A stretch of 64,000 nucleotides of DNA, taken from NCBI GenBank assembly GCA_038501195.1, contig JBBPUQ010000006.1, forward strand, positions 3,782,001 through 3,846,000, read 5' to 3'. Under the pieces are notes generated by a model. That model ran no database searches. It was not told the origin of the DNA and worked only from the letters and a program-made list of their open reading frames with translations. The position numbers were made by a program, and so were the translations under genes. This stretch comes from Nemania diffusa. Its lineage: Eukaryota; Ascomycota; Sordariomycetes; Xylariales; Xylariaceae. Shown in pieces: positions 23,155 through 34,499 of the stretch (within the stretch, counting starts at the first letter, position 1; each line of letters opens with the position of its first letter).

Positions 23155-23844
23155 GCGATCGGTGGGCGCGACCATATGGGTGTCTAGGTGGGCTGGAGTT
23201 GGAGGGATGGGAAGAGGCGTTGAGATTGATTGATTGATTGATTCATTCCGGGATGTTCCGGGTTTGAACGAATGACGACACGCGGAGTATTGGGTTCTAG
23301 AGACTGTACCAACAACCGGAAAGAGGGATGCACGATTCATACGTCTCATAGATTGCACATGAATATATGTTTGCTTCACTCTAGATCAAGACCTTTGGGA
23401 ATGTGTGTGACGCTATGAGCTTCATTCGCGTTCAATCCGATATGAGTGCCTAGCGACTACGGCGCGTGGTAGATACGGTTAAGCTACTCGCCTACTACGC
23501 ACCACATTGTAAGGGTTAACGGCTTAAACGTGGTATAATGAACAGCTATGCCGCCTGCATAGTCAAAGCATGAAAGTCTTAAGCATACGATCGTCTAGGA
23601 TTTGTAATTCAAGTAGATTAATACTATGTGATATTAGGAAAACTTGTTGCATCCGACCTGTCATTGAACATGATAGCATATATCCTTTCCAGTCCCCTCA
23701 AACCCCTCAATGACTGTCCACGCGTAAACAGATGAAAGCGCGACAAATAGACCTTTGCGCATAGGCTTGCCTTGCACCCGAAATATATAGTGAACTGAAG
23801 CCTTTCGGCGTTGTTTCCGAATACTGCCTCGGATTTCATAAGGG
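23155..23844. other. Convergent intergenic region
   Basis: 3' flanks of the 107-aa gene (+) and the P450 gene (-). A GATT tetranucleotide run (TTGATTGATTGATTGATTCA at about 23226-23245) is present. No gene. Confidence 0.5.
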
Positions 23845-25650
23845 TTATTCCCGATTACCTAGTTTCCATTCACCCCTCGGGCCGGTGCTAAGAGGCGCCC
23901 CATCAGGAACCCTAATCCATTGCTCCGTATAAGGATCAAGAAACTTTGCTCTTTGCTGTCGCCATTCCCGCCTCATCACGTCCACTTTTGCATTATCCCT
24001 AGGCTTAAATTGGCAGTCAAATGGAGCAGGAACAACCGCTAAACCGCCCCTTAGGTCTTCAGTGTCGATACTGCTGGGATTGGGAGTCGAAATATCAAAA
24101 CCCCAAAGTAGACAAGCCATAGTAAGGAATAGACTTCGCTCAGCTATGTGGATTCCTTGACAAAGCCGCCTACCTGCACCGAAAATATAGTTATGGCGTA
24201 GGGAGGTAGGGTCACTCGATGTTGCAATCTCATGCTCTGATCTTGTCTCTCCCTTGAAGCGCAAGGGATCAAATACATGTGGTTGAGGCCAGGTCGCAGG
24301 GTCCATGTTCAATGCCCAAACATTGACCACCACAGATGCACCAGCTGGAATGATGTAATTCTGATAGATGTCGTCTTTTAATGGTGAGTGAGGCACTAGC
24401 AATGCGGTTGTGGGCATCCAACGTAGTGTTTCTTTCACACAGCCACGTATATAAGGAAGTAGCTCCATATCCTCGAGCTGAGGAAGGCGATTAGGTCCTA
24501 CAACGGTGTCAATCTCCTGCTGCGCACATCGCTGAACGTCCGGATGTGTCACCATAGCCATAAGGAATCCCAAGAGTTCATCGGAAACAGTGCTGCTTCC
24601 TGCCTCGACAATATCACCAGCTATGTAAGATGCTAGCTCATCAGAGAATCCCTCAGTTATCTGAGCTTCAACAATGGACTTGCAAAAGCACGGCATGGCG
24701 ACATCATCTAAGACATTTTTCTTTACCTCAAGCCAACGACTAAGAAAGACGGACATACACCGGCGATCGATATCTAATGCTTTTCGACAAACAGGCAAGA
24801 GGCGTCTGGGGATTTTTTTGAGGATGGGATAACAATCCATTAGGCGGGCAGAAACAGTGACAGCAAGGTCACAAACGTCGAAAAATATTGAAACAACGCT
24901 TTGCAACTTAGGATCAGACCAGGAGGTTGTGCGAAAGCCATAAACCATTTGACAGGTTACGCTGTTAGAATATCGCTGGATATGTGTCTCGTAGTGGTCG
25001 GGGCTGTCAAGTATATCCACGAGCATTTGACGACTTTCTAGTATTTGGTAAGGGGTATAAGCGCGAGTTGCAGCTGCGTTTAATATCTTGTGGTTTATCC
25101 GGTGGATATGTCGCCAGGTTGCGTTGTACTTCTAATATGCCGAATTTCAGATCAGAATAGACATAACACTAACTGTCGCGGAGGCAAGACTTACCATGGC
25201 AACCTGGCGAAGACCCCGACTTGAAAGCTCAGAAAAAATATAGAGATCCGGACGAGAGGAGTAATTTGATCCACGTTTGTCTAACAATTCTTTGGCAGCC
25301 TGTTGTGACTGTATCATGACCAAAGGATTGGATCCGACCATAAGCGAGTATACTGGCCCGTATATCTTCCCCCATTCCGCAAAGACTTTGTACGGCTTGA
25401 AAGTGGGCATGGCGTGCAAGTTCCCGAGAATAGGAAGCGTCCGGGGCCCTGGAGGTAGGCCCTTCGGTCGTTGCCCAACCTGTACTAACTTGACAAAAGC
25501 GTAGATAGCAGTAAAAAGACATGCTAAGGAAAAGCTAAACGCCGTAATATGTGTCTGATTGATAACAATCATGATATTATACAATGTAGACATGGTTATT
25601 GTGATGGTGAACTTGAGCAAATAAAGTTTTCTCTTAAGAATCGAAAACAT
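23845..25650 (-). CDS. Cytochrome P450 monooxygenase
   Basis: Two exons: 25195-25650 and 23845-25131, joined by a 63-bp GTAAGT..TTAG intron at 25132-25194. The product is 580 aa from the first ATG, or 561 aa from the second ATG at 25593, which gives a more typical N-terminus. A membrane anchor (TAFSFSLACLFTAIYAFVKL) is followed by the Pro-rich hinge PPGPRTLPILGN, the I-helix EAGSSTVSDELLGF, the ExxR motif KETLRW, the PERF-like FDPLRF, and the haem loop FGAGRRLCQG with the ligand Cys at 476 (457 from the second ATG). All signature motifs are intact, so it should be an ER-bound oxidase using electrons from P450 reductase. The sequence style matches fungal group I P450s such as those acting on polyketides; the substrate is unknown. 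No backbone synthase is visible nearby. Confidence 0.92.
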
Positions 25651-28320
25651 AAGATGAATTTCTTAAATAATTTCAAACAGGGAAAAATTAGGTTTACCCG
25701 GCTTACTTCATTTATTCTCGGGTGGGGGACGGAGTACGGAGGTCTATAATTGATAGGTTGAGGTTATAGTTCCAAGGTTTGCTCTAAATGCTTCCACTAC
25801 TACACACCCCCAAAGAACGCCAGGTGCATGCCTTCTGCAATAGACCTTCAACCGGTGGTTTATCAATTGTCACGGCCTAACCTGCTAAGGAAGTCTTAGT
25901 AGTAGTAACTGCAACAAGCTCTATATAGTAAAGATAGATTACCCCGACTTCACGCTACCTGCAAAAGAAACTAACACTCTTAGAATGTATAGACTGTGAT
26001 AACGTGAAGCCCGGGATATAAATAAGCGGACCGAAAAGGAAGAAAACTATAGGTGGGCTACAGTGCTCACCACACAGCTTGAGCACTACAACACATGATC
26101 GAGGCACAATTGCAGCGCTTTTACCGAGCTGTATGTGTTTTTTTCTTCTTCTTAATTTTTGCTTTTTTTTGGCTCTAGTTTGGGCTACTGTAAGCTACCT
26201 AGTAGTCCACGAGGCCTTATTTCCCCCTTAGCGAAGGCAAGACCTCATATTAGCAGGGCTTGTATGCAACACGCCCAGTTCTCACCTCTTAAACTAGCCT
26301 ATTACATATGTACTGCTTATGACCACTGCCCGCGTTGGAGAAAGAAGCCGCAAGCTAACGCTCTCGGTGTTTGACCCGTGCATTTCTCTCTAAGTTGTTA
26401 CAATCTAGCAAATCGCTCATCTTAGAAGGTAGTCTAATAGTTCGGTTTCATTCCTCAACGTTAGTCGCTTACTCACGCTTTATAACTGCTATTATCTTTC
26501 TCTAGCTTGCTATGCGCGCCACTAGACCTAAACATTCATTCAGCCCATGCATGCAACAGTGAAGAGGGTTAGGTTTATTACCACCACACACCAACAAAAG
26601 CCACACCTACCGGAAATAGCAACTTGAGTAGCGACGACACTGCATTCTTGATTAGCCGAAGCGTAAAATACTCCATGTAATAACTTCTAATAGACAATCA
26701 ATTCCTGAGCACGCCGCTTGGTATAATAATTATTCATTCCCGCTCATTACTTTAGATCGTAATTTATTGGTGAATCCCCCCTCTCCCCCTCTTGCCTCAT
26801 AATATCTGACCCAAAAGCAGGCTGTGATATTTTAGTATCACTTGACTATATTTGTGTTGCAATGCATACCGCTCAAGATAGAAGATAGTGGCATGGCACA
26901 CTTCTCTGGCTGTAACCTCGCTTGATATCGAAGTAATTAGGGCTACTGAAGGCGATCACATAATCACAGGATTATGTATGGTTCAAGGGGCACCATAAAG
27001 GTTGCTAGATTAAAGGACTATTTTCAGCACATGCACATTGAGACTAAATATCAGTAGAAGAGCTCGTGCTGACTCATCGTGGCAGTACCTAGGTATACGG
27101 CGGCCCCGCAGGTCTGCTATCCCGTCTCATAGCCGCCGGGCCTCCGTTTTGCTATCGGCGTATGAATCCACTAGGACACCGAAACGGAAAAAAAGCTCAA
27201 ACCGGGGCATGCAGCTTCTCTTACTCCAGAGGATGCCGGCTTTAGGTACTTCTCAAGGTATTCCCCTCCGCGAAATACCGTGGGCCTAAGGTTGCATATA
27301 GTTGAAATTCAATTGTTGAAAACCGGTGCAATAAACGATGCCAGAACGTATTCGAAGGTTAGAAGGTCCGGGATATAAAATACTCAGTAGCGCTAGGCCT
27401 GTCACTTAAATACTGTAGAAAGCTTTGCCGGCGAAGCTTTACTTTAATACATTCTAAAGCACTTACTATATATATATCTGACATGATATTCCTAGGGGGT
27501 TCCCCTAAAAAGAGCGATTAAGCAAAACGTAGTATTATTGTATCGTAGAAAAGGGAGATGAATAGGAAAGGAAAACAGCTGCCCCTCTGGACCCCTAAGT
27601 ACCCTGGTAGTTAGGTATTTAAGGGCTTACTATTGAAGTACGCAAGCCACACAGTTAATTTTAATGCGCGGTTGCTGCCTCGATTTAAAGTTTGACCAAT
27701 CAGAGGTTTGCAGAGAGAATTCGAAGTACCGAGGGTCTAAATGTCCTTCCCTCACTCATACTTGATTGTTGTTGCTAAGACGTGTTTAGGAAAGTAAAGC
27801 TTTCTTATTAGTATGTAGGCCTCATTAGGTATGAATTCTTTTAAAAAGGATTTTTTTACCTACCTAGGGTGCGCACATTATGCAACTAACAGGGATGCGT
27901 ACCTAGGGGAGTTCTCTTTTAATCATGACCGTAACAGGAGATGAGACTTAGAATTGCCAGCAGTATCGGAACAAGGGATTTAGTAATAAGATATCAAATG
28001 TCTCGGTATATGCGGATACAGATCAGCAGTCCGAGAGTTGAAGATAGGTTAGCTAACATTGCCATCCCTACCTCGTGTTCTTGAGCCCCTGGTCTGGAGA
28101 GATGAGTTGACAGGGTTCACGATGCCGACAAGCGACATCACCATGGAATCCCTCAGGCAGCAGAAAACCTCACTGATGGGGAGGATCGAGCTGCCCTTGT
28201 ATAATAAGAAGATTTCGGCTCCTTGCTCATTTGTCGTTTTCTCTCTCTATCCCATCTCTCTACCTATCACTCTTTTTGTCACACTGTAACGTTGTAAATC
28301 ATAGGCGTAACGTCTATAAA
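25651..28320. other. Divergent intergenic region, no gene recognised
   Basis: A 2.7-kb gap with only small frames of no coding character. It contains a near-perfect 22-bp palindrome at 27419-27440, several CCTAGG/ACCTAGGTA motifs (27085-27096, about 27860-27907) and a CT-rich leader at 28235-28285 before the secreted-protein gene. Confidence 0.5.
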
Positions 28321-28845
28321 ATGCATTTCTCAACTTTGATTGCTGCTGCCGCCCTCGCCGCAGGGACCAGCGCCCAATCGCTCAGCCCGAACGACACGAT
28401 AGCGCAGGTCCAGCTCTACGGAGACTCGGGATGTACCAATGCGACCAACAGTATCACGGAGACGGCCCTCTTCGGTGGCATCGGCCTCTGCTACTTTTTG
28501 CACTACTACCCTGCCCCCCTGAATACTGTGGCAATTAAGATTGACTACACTGATGTCGGAACTCAAACTAATTGCGCCTGTACGTTGTATCTATTTATAC
28601 TCCAAATCGGTCATTTTCCTTTCCTACTCCCCCTTCCTTGGTTCCCTTCTCCAAATCTTGAAACCCATAAATCAGGTATAAATCTAATACCATCGAAATG
28701 AACAGTCTTCGCATTCACAGACGGCGGCTGCAGAGAAAACCCCACTGTTATCGACAACGGCGACTCCGGCGTGTGCCGAAGTATCTCGGACGTATCGGAG
28801 GACCAATCTGCGCTTTGGCAGACGGGCGCACTGATCTGCGCTTAG
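28321..28845 (+). CDS. Small secreted six-cysteine protein (effector-like)
   Basis: Two exons: 28321-28579 and 28706-28845, giving 132 aa. The 126-bp intron runs GTACGT..ACAG and joins in frame. A clear signal peptide, MHFSTLIAAAALAAGTSAQ, is predicted to be cut after residue 19. The mature chain has six cysteines (38, 57, 85, 95, 110, 131), enough for three disulphides, plus N-glycosylation sites at NDT and NAT. An upstream in-frame extension to 28231 lacks an ATG and is rejected. No named family is recognised. Small size, secretion and even Cys number are features of fungal effectors and small secreted proteins, but function is not shown. Confidence 0.82.
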
Positions 28846-29694
28846 GTCTGATAGATAGGAGCCGATCGAGACCAGGCCTACCGAGCCCGTTCGTTGGGCA
28901 TGGTTCGCTATATAAACAGCCAACATCCATGGGACGCTCATCCATATCCACCCACAGAGCCTTAGTTGCAAGAGACTCCAAACCAAGATCTTTGTAGAGC
29001 TGTTACCAGTAAAACCTATTATTCATCCATGAGATCCTAATGAGCAAGTTTATTTGAATCACAAGATCGACATAACGTAACGGCGTCTTATACGAACGGG
29101 GGTCTCAGGATAGCGTACGAAACGGTTAAGGACAGCGTGGGTCCAAGGCACACCTGACTTGCCGTTCGGATCAAGAAAGGTGTTGTACGATAGGCACTCC
29201 CATGGAGTCTCCGATAATGAGAGAGGCTTATTGCAAGAATTTTAAATCGTCGAGTGAGAATAATGATATTACAAGGAACCTGCCTTACACCATCTGAGAG
29301 TTTCGGGAAGCAACCTCTCAGAATTGCTTGACTTGGTGGCGAGGTGGAAATAGGGGACCTAATGAGGTATTTGTTAGGCAGACTAACGAGGGCTCCTGTT
29401 ATCAAGTGAAGTTTGAAGTTTACTTAATAAATAGAGATTGAATATAAGATTGATAGGCTGAGCTAAAGAAAAAAAAGGGAAGTGCTATATTTTGTTGTTT
29501 GAGTGAAATGGGGTTCTAGGCCACAGTTAAAGGGTGCCTAACTTGGTTCAGCTTGCCCTTACTTAGACTGCAATAAACTGGATAAGGAATTGAATATAGA
29601 CTTAGCCTTTGCCCCTATTCTAAAGAAACTCAGGCTTTCGCGGGGCAAATAAATGCGCAACCCCTCCAAAGACGGTGATGAACTAAAACCAATA
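28846..29694. other. Convergent intergenic region
   Basis: Lies between the 3' ends of the secreted-protein gene and the cupin gene. A 105-codon antisense frame at 29088-29405 has no coding features. No gene is supported. Confidence 0.5.
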
Positions 29695-30379
29695 TTAATA
29701 AATTATTTGACATGCCTGATATATTTCATTTGGAGAACCAACCACTTCGTCAAGAAATCGGAAGTAAAGAGGCAAGGCGATGTATGCGTCACCATCATAG
29801 AAGGCTCTTAGCAGGTGCCAGAAACCGCCAAACGTGCCGGTTGAGAAAACGTCGTTGAAGAACCTATAGCAACTTAGCAAGAAGTTGGCGCAAAAACACA
29901 CACGGAAGCCTTGACATTGCGTAGTTCCGTTTATGGCATGGCGGTCATGCTTACAAAGCTTTGTAAAGACCTGCGGGCTCAGGCCTCTCGCGCAGAATGA
30001 CTCTCTCACCTTTGAAAGAGGTAGCACTGTGAACAACCCTGGGCGGTACGAATACCTCGGGATCGCCAGCTTGTAGAATAACCTTGTCACCATTCAAGGT
30101 CAATTCGAGCCTGCCCTCAATAACACTAAGATACTCGGCGTGCTCCTATATTCGTGAGACGGTAATTTTAGCAAGCACCGTAAAAGCGGAATTCTCATCA
30201 GGCTTGTCAGTACTGACCTTGTGCCAATGGGGCGGGATGGAAATTGTCTCGTCGCCAGTGCAGATTGTGTCCATTGCATATCGATTGACGGAATCTTCAG
30301 GCTCTGCTTCGTTTATGGTAATGTTCATGGTAATGCCCTTCCCTACCCGGAGAGTTTTCAAGATCTTGACGGAACTCAT
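29695..30379 (-). CDS. Cupin-domain protein
   Basis: Three exons: 30218-30379, 29955-30145 and 29695-29863, giving 173 aa. Introns are 72 bp (GTCAGT..ATAG) and 91 bp (GTAAGC..TATAG with a TTGCTAAG branch). Cupin motif 1, HxH(x)4E(x)6G, is exact: H51, H53, E58, G65, and the first intron falls between K54 and E55 inside it. Motif 2 contributes GDPEVFVPPRVVH with H93. These four residues normally bind a divalent metal. The C-terminus FFNDVFSTGTFGGFWHLLRA and FYDGDAYIALPL matches a common fungal single-cupin family. A small enzyme or binding protein of cytosolic type; substrate unknown. Confidence 0.87.
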
Positions 30380-31081
30380 TTTGATCAGTATCCCATCCAG
30401 AGGATCTTATACGGCTCTCAGATTGTAGCAACTCGTCTTGGGTATCTATGTATGTTAGGTCAATTCTAAAATAACGCAGCCAGCAAGACTAGAATCGGGA
30501 GCCTCAAATGGAAAGGTATCTATTTATAGTTACCAAGTTGTTCCGTGCGGATCCCAAACACCTAGATCGTGTAGGCTATTTACTATACTGGTCTAGTCTA
30601 GGACTCTAGTGTAAATGGAATGTCATTTGTGCTGCAGCATTGCATGGGTGCTTCCCCTGGGTAAAGCGGAGGGTTATTGTGTCGTAATGGATTTTATCGC
30701 CGTAGAATATACGTCTTAAAACAAACAACTTCATGTTTCTACTTGGGCGTAGTGCGAATCATCCCTGCACGCAAGCTACCCCTATCTTTATCGTGAAAGG
30801 CCTTGAGGCGGTTGAACGAAAATGGTCTTATGGTTTTCTGCACCCTAGTTGCATAAATACTCGCTGAAATCTGCTTTGCTGTAGAACCGATGTGTAGCTG
30901 ACTTGTACACTGAGATTTTACTTGACCCCGAGTCTCGTAATGAATCGCATCGTTGAAATCTCCGAGAATTATCTATCATGGCTCATTCGCGTTGCATACG
31001 GTATGCCCATGACTAAGATGTGCTTTCATGTTCCCGTCTAAGCAACACTCCAAGAACTCTCGTATATACCGCCAGCACGTT
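30380..31081. other. Intergenic, no gene recognised
   Basis: Upstream of the cupin gene and downstream of the 873-aa gene. No coding region supported. Confidence 0.5.
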
Positions 31082-33979
31082 CTACGTGGCCCTACTTCTC
31101 AGTGGCTCCCAGGTAAAAGTGCAGATCACAATAAACATCCCCATAAGCGCGAGCCCATATTGTCCGATGCCCGTACCGCCTTGAACATCTCTCTTGAGTA
31201 TACTCCAAAGCAGTACGATGAGAGACACGACAGCAATGACACCAATCAGGAGCAGCGATACGAGAAACGTGTTCAGCCCCTCTACAATGTAAATACCCCA
31301 ACCGTACGGTACGTCGAAGGGGTCGCGGGGTTGTGTGACGCACTTTAGTTTCCGTCCCACTTTCTTCGGTAGTTGGAGCAGAGCTAGCTCGCCGAGATGA
31401 TCGCCGGGGTTCAGGAACGAATGCATGAAGACGTGGGGTTGGATTGGCATCTTTCCGATTCGTGGCGGGCAGGGCGAGAAGGTATATTCTTTATTCGCTA
31501 CTTCGTTTTGACCCGGAATAGAGTCCTTCTCGAAGTTGCCCACGCATTCGCCTGTGCTGCTCCGACGCACTAGTTCAAACTGTCATTCTGCAGCTTTAGC
31601 GGCTAGTCTGTTACTGTCTTCCTCCACTTGCGAAATAGCGGGTGAGCGCACTGACCTTGACATACTCGACTGTCTTGGGAACCATAAAGATGTTCTTCAT
31701 CATGGATCCTCTCATTGACTCGTATGTGTCCCGAATAAGGCTGAACATTGACACGTCCAGGACGATATTAGTAAGATCGATCTGCTCTAACTTGATTTCA
31801 AAATGGCCAGTGTTTACACATAGAAGAAGATATCTCTTTGTCCCGCTATCTAATATCGGCGGGGTGAAGATACTACTCGGTTGGACTTGAGCTGGTGCAT
31901 GTCCCGTTGTATTAGTGATATCTGTTCCTGTTTGGCTTACAGGGCTAGACAACGAGCTATTTGTCTGTGTTAGAGAAGCTCTAGTAGCTTTTCTTCCTGA
32001 GACTGTGATTGAGCTAGGTGATCCAGAAGCCGTTTTCGCATATTCAATCGCGCAGTGCCTTTCTGCCGGGTAAACATCAATATAGAGAGGCTGACCGCAT
32101 CTCTTCCAGCGTACTACGTTAGCATAGGAAGTGCTAAAGGCATATGTTATAGACTTACGCAAGTCCAACTAACTCTCTCTAAGTGATCCGGTTGCCGGGG
32201 CCAGAATAATCGGTATAACCTAGTGAACTTTTGCGGGAAAGGGACACGCATTCCAAGTAGGGCCATACCAAATACCCTTAACCAGCTGTTTCCCTCTCTA
32301 TTTATCTTTCGGCGCGGACTCTTCCTCGAACTAATAGCTGTCCTTCTTGATGACACGCTATGTGATCTACTAATTTTCGCTCCCTTCCCGTTCCTTGTCG
32401 GGCCATATGTGATTTTTGGCTTTTTGTCAATGTGGTTTACTTGCGTGTCCGTGAGCTGCTGAGAGCTACTCATACGCCTGTATGGCTGAGGTGGTAGTGA
32501 CGGGTTATACTCAGAAACTTGGCGAGGTCCGGAAGTAAGAGGTTCCAATACGACATTCTTCCGAGGTGTAAGTTGTGGGATCTTATTCCTATCCGTAGAT
32601 ACCACCTGATCAGGCCAGGGAGAATGCACATTTACGCCTACGATGGAGTTGCTTTTTTCGCCTATATAACTATTAGCTTGTATGTTGATTATTGGCCATG
32701 CAAGGTGAGAGACTGTAGGTAATAATACAGGTTGGTTCTTAGTACAGTACCTTGACTTCCAAGCTCGTAAGAGCCTAGCCGGGGGGGCTCTGCTTGTGAG
32801 TAAACCTCGGTAGAAGGGGAATAGTTCAGCGCATATCTCTTTTCTTCACTTTGATGTCTTTCTTGAGTAAGCTTCTCTCTGCAAGGTGTGATACTTCGTC
32901 GCCTCATCCTGTCTTCCTCGGCTTGGTGTATAACAACCCTTTTTGAAAGCTGAGCGGTTCTTTCAGCTTCTGGTGTTATGAAGTCAAACGGTCGAACCTC
33001 CTGGGGTTGCTGAACTTCTGAATACGTTCGAGAGAGGTTGTACACAGCTGTAGAGATGAGGCCATGCTCATATACGTGGTCCAACATATAATAGTCCGGG
33101 CGTATGTCATGAACTGTACTTCCATCTTCGAGCATGTGATTACGTATATGCCACATCCTGCTCTCAAAGCATCCCCTTCGATCGGAATAGTCTCTGCTAC
33201 GGAAAACATAATCGTCGCAAAACCAACAGGCACATATATGTGGTGGATTCCCCCCTAGGTGGATAGATAATGTGTGTTCGATCCAGTCATTGACAGCAGT
33301 AATGTCAAACTCTTGGGAGCACCCATCATGCCCAAAAAACTCACATGGTAGTTTGGGGCTCAAATTCACTCGACCTGGTTCGAATAGGTCATTATCCCCC
33401 TTCTCATGGGTAGACCTATTCTCAACGACATCGCCATCGAATACACTGATCTGTGGGGTGCTAGTATAGGAGGTCTCATAACCCGAGGAGGGACCTCTAT
33501 AGTGTGATTCACGATCCCCGGCTGTGCTAGGCTCTCCTTTCCGCAACCAAGTGTCTATGCGTTGATTGAGATCTTCTCTAGAGCTTTTCATCGCTTTATT
33601 AGCATAGAATTCCTTGGAAGTGATTTTCTTTTTTCCTCTAGACTCTGAGCGAAACTCTGGTGCATTGTTCGATTTCGTGCTCTGGGCCTTATTTGGTGCT
33701 TGATACTCTTCTGACGGGATATTCTGTGCATGACCGGGTCTACCATAGATTGGATGAAGTGCGTCAGGATCGTAGCCTCTGCTATTCCAATTATAGACTA
33801 TATTTCCTCCCCTCGCAGTATAATGGCATACACTGTTGCCTATGCTCTATTCGTCAGCATGTGTCTAGAAACACCCCTCTTGACTTGCGCTTACGAGACG
33901 AGAAACTCCCAACGTGATGCACGGTAACATCGCTAGGTATTTGATGATTATGAGCTCCCCTCCTTACGAGGCTCGGCAT
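31082..33979 (-). CDS. Zinc-finger-like protein with two C-terminal membrane helices (fungal family)
   Basis: Five exons rebuilt by hand: 33895-33979, 32751-33839, 32159-32661, 31656-32102 and 31082-31579, giving 873 aa with frame kept at every join. Introns are 55, 89, 56 and 76 bp. The N-terminus (MPSLVRRG) is followed by a disordered Gly/Ser region. A degenerate C2H2-like unit lies near 194-222 (CEFFGHDGC ... HTLSIH), then CACWFC. Middle basic region: SRKSPRRKIN. After exon 4 begins, WTCRCGQPLYIDVYP opens a conserved block, with YLLLCVNTGHFEIKLEQIDL, NIFMVPKTVEYVKFELVRRS, and CPPRIGKMPI. Two membrane helices at about 813-833 and 849-864 flank VQGGTGIGQY. This C-terminal module is shared by many fungal ankyrin and zinc-finger proteins of unknown role, sometimes near self-recognition loci. 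The first exon and the 32103 acceptor are the least certain parts. Confidence 0.75.
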
Positions 33980-34499
33980 CGTTTAGTTCTAGTTGTTCAC
34001 GAGCATTTGGAGTCAACGAGCAAACGTAGCAAGCGGGAGAATAAGTAATAAGAGAATAACGAAGCTTCAGAGCCTATTTGAAGCAGAACCAGAGACTCGA
34101 GTCGAAGAATTGGGATAAATGGTAAGAGAGAGAGAGAACATCTGCGCCTCTTTGAGTGCGGGGTCTGCATTGGTGCGATATTGTCATCAAGACGGCTGCA
34201 TGGATATCGGCTAATGTAACCAAACAATTTCGGTGCGATATGTATAATTTTCCAGTTAGCAAACAATAGCAATAGTTTTTACCTTCTACCTTATTAACAG
34301 GTATTCAACATTATGATGAACGAGCTAAATGAAGTTCATTATAGCCTAGTACCACGACCACCACTGCCAATGGTCACTTTTGGAGTTGCATTGGAGATCC
34401 AGGTCTATGCTTAGACGAACCAGAGCGTGGCGCTTTGGAGCACTTTCACTTGACAAGAAGAGGGGTAACCGATTTATGATACGATGATGCGCTCGATTT
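33980..34499. other. Intergenic, promoter side of the zinc-finger-like gene
   Basis: 520 bp between the start of the 873-aa gene and the stop of guanine deaminase. No coding region recognised. Confidence 0.5.

Noticed and set aside
28231..28320. N-terminal extension of the secreted protein
   Set aside because: It would need a TTG start and would bury the clear signal peptide that begins at the ATG at 28321.
23845..30379. Secondary-metabolite gene cluster
   Set aside because: Only one P450 and a cupin are present; no polyketide synthase, NRPS, terpene synthase, cluster transporter or regulator is seen in the window.
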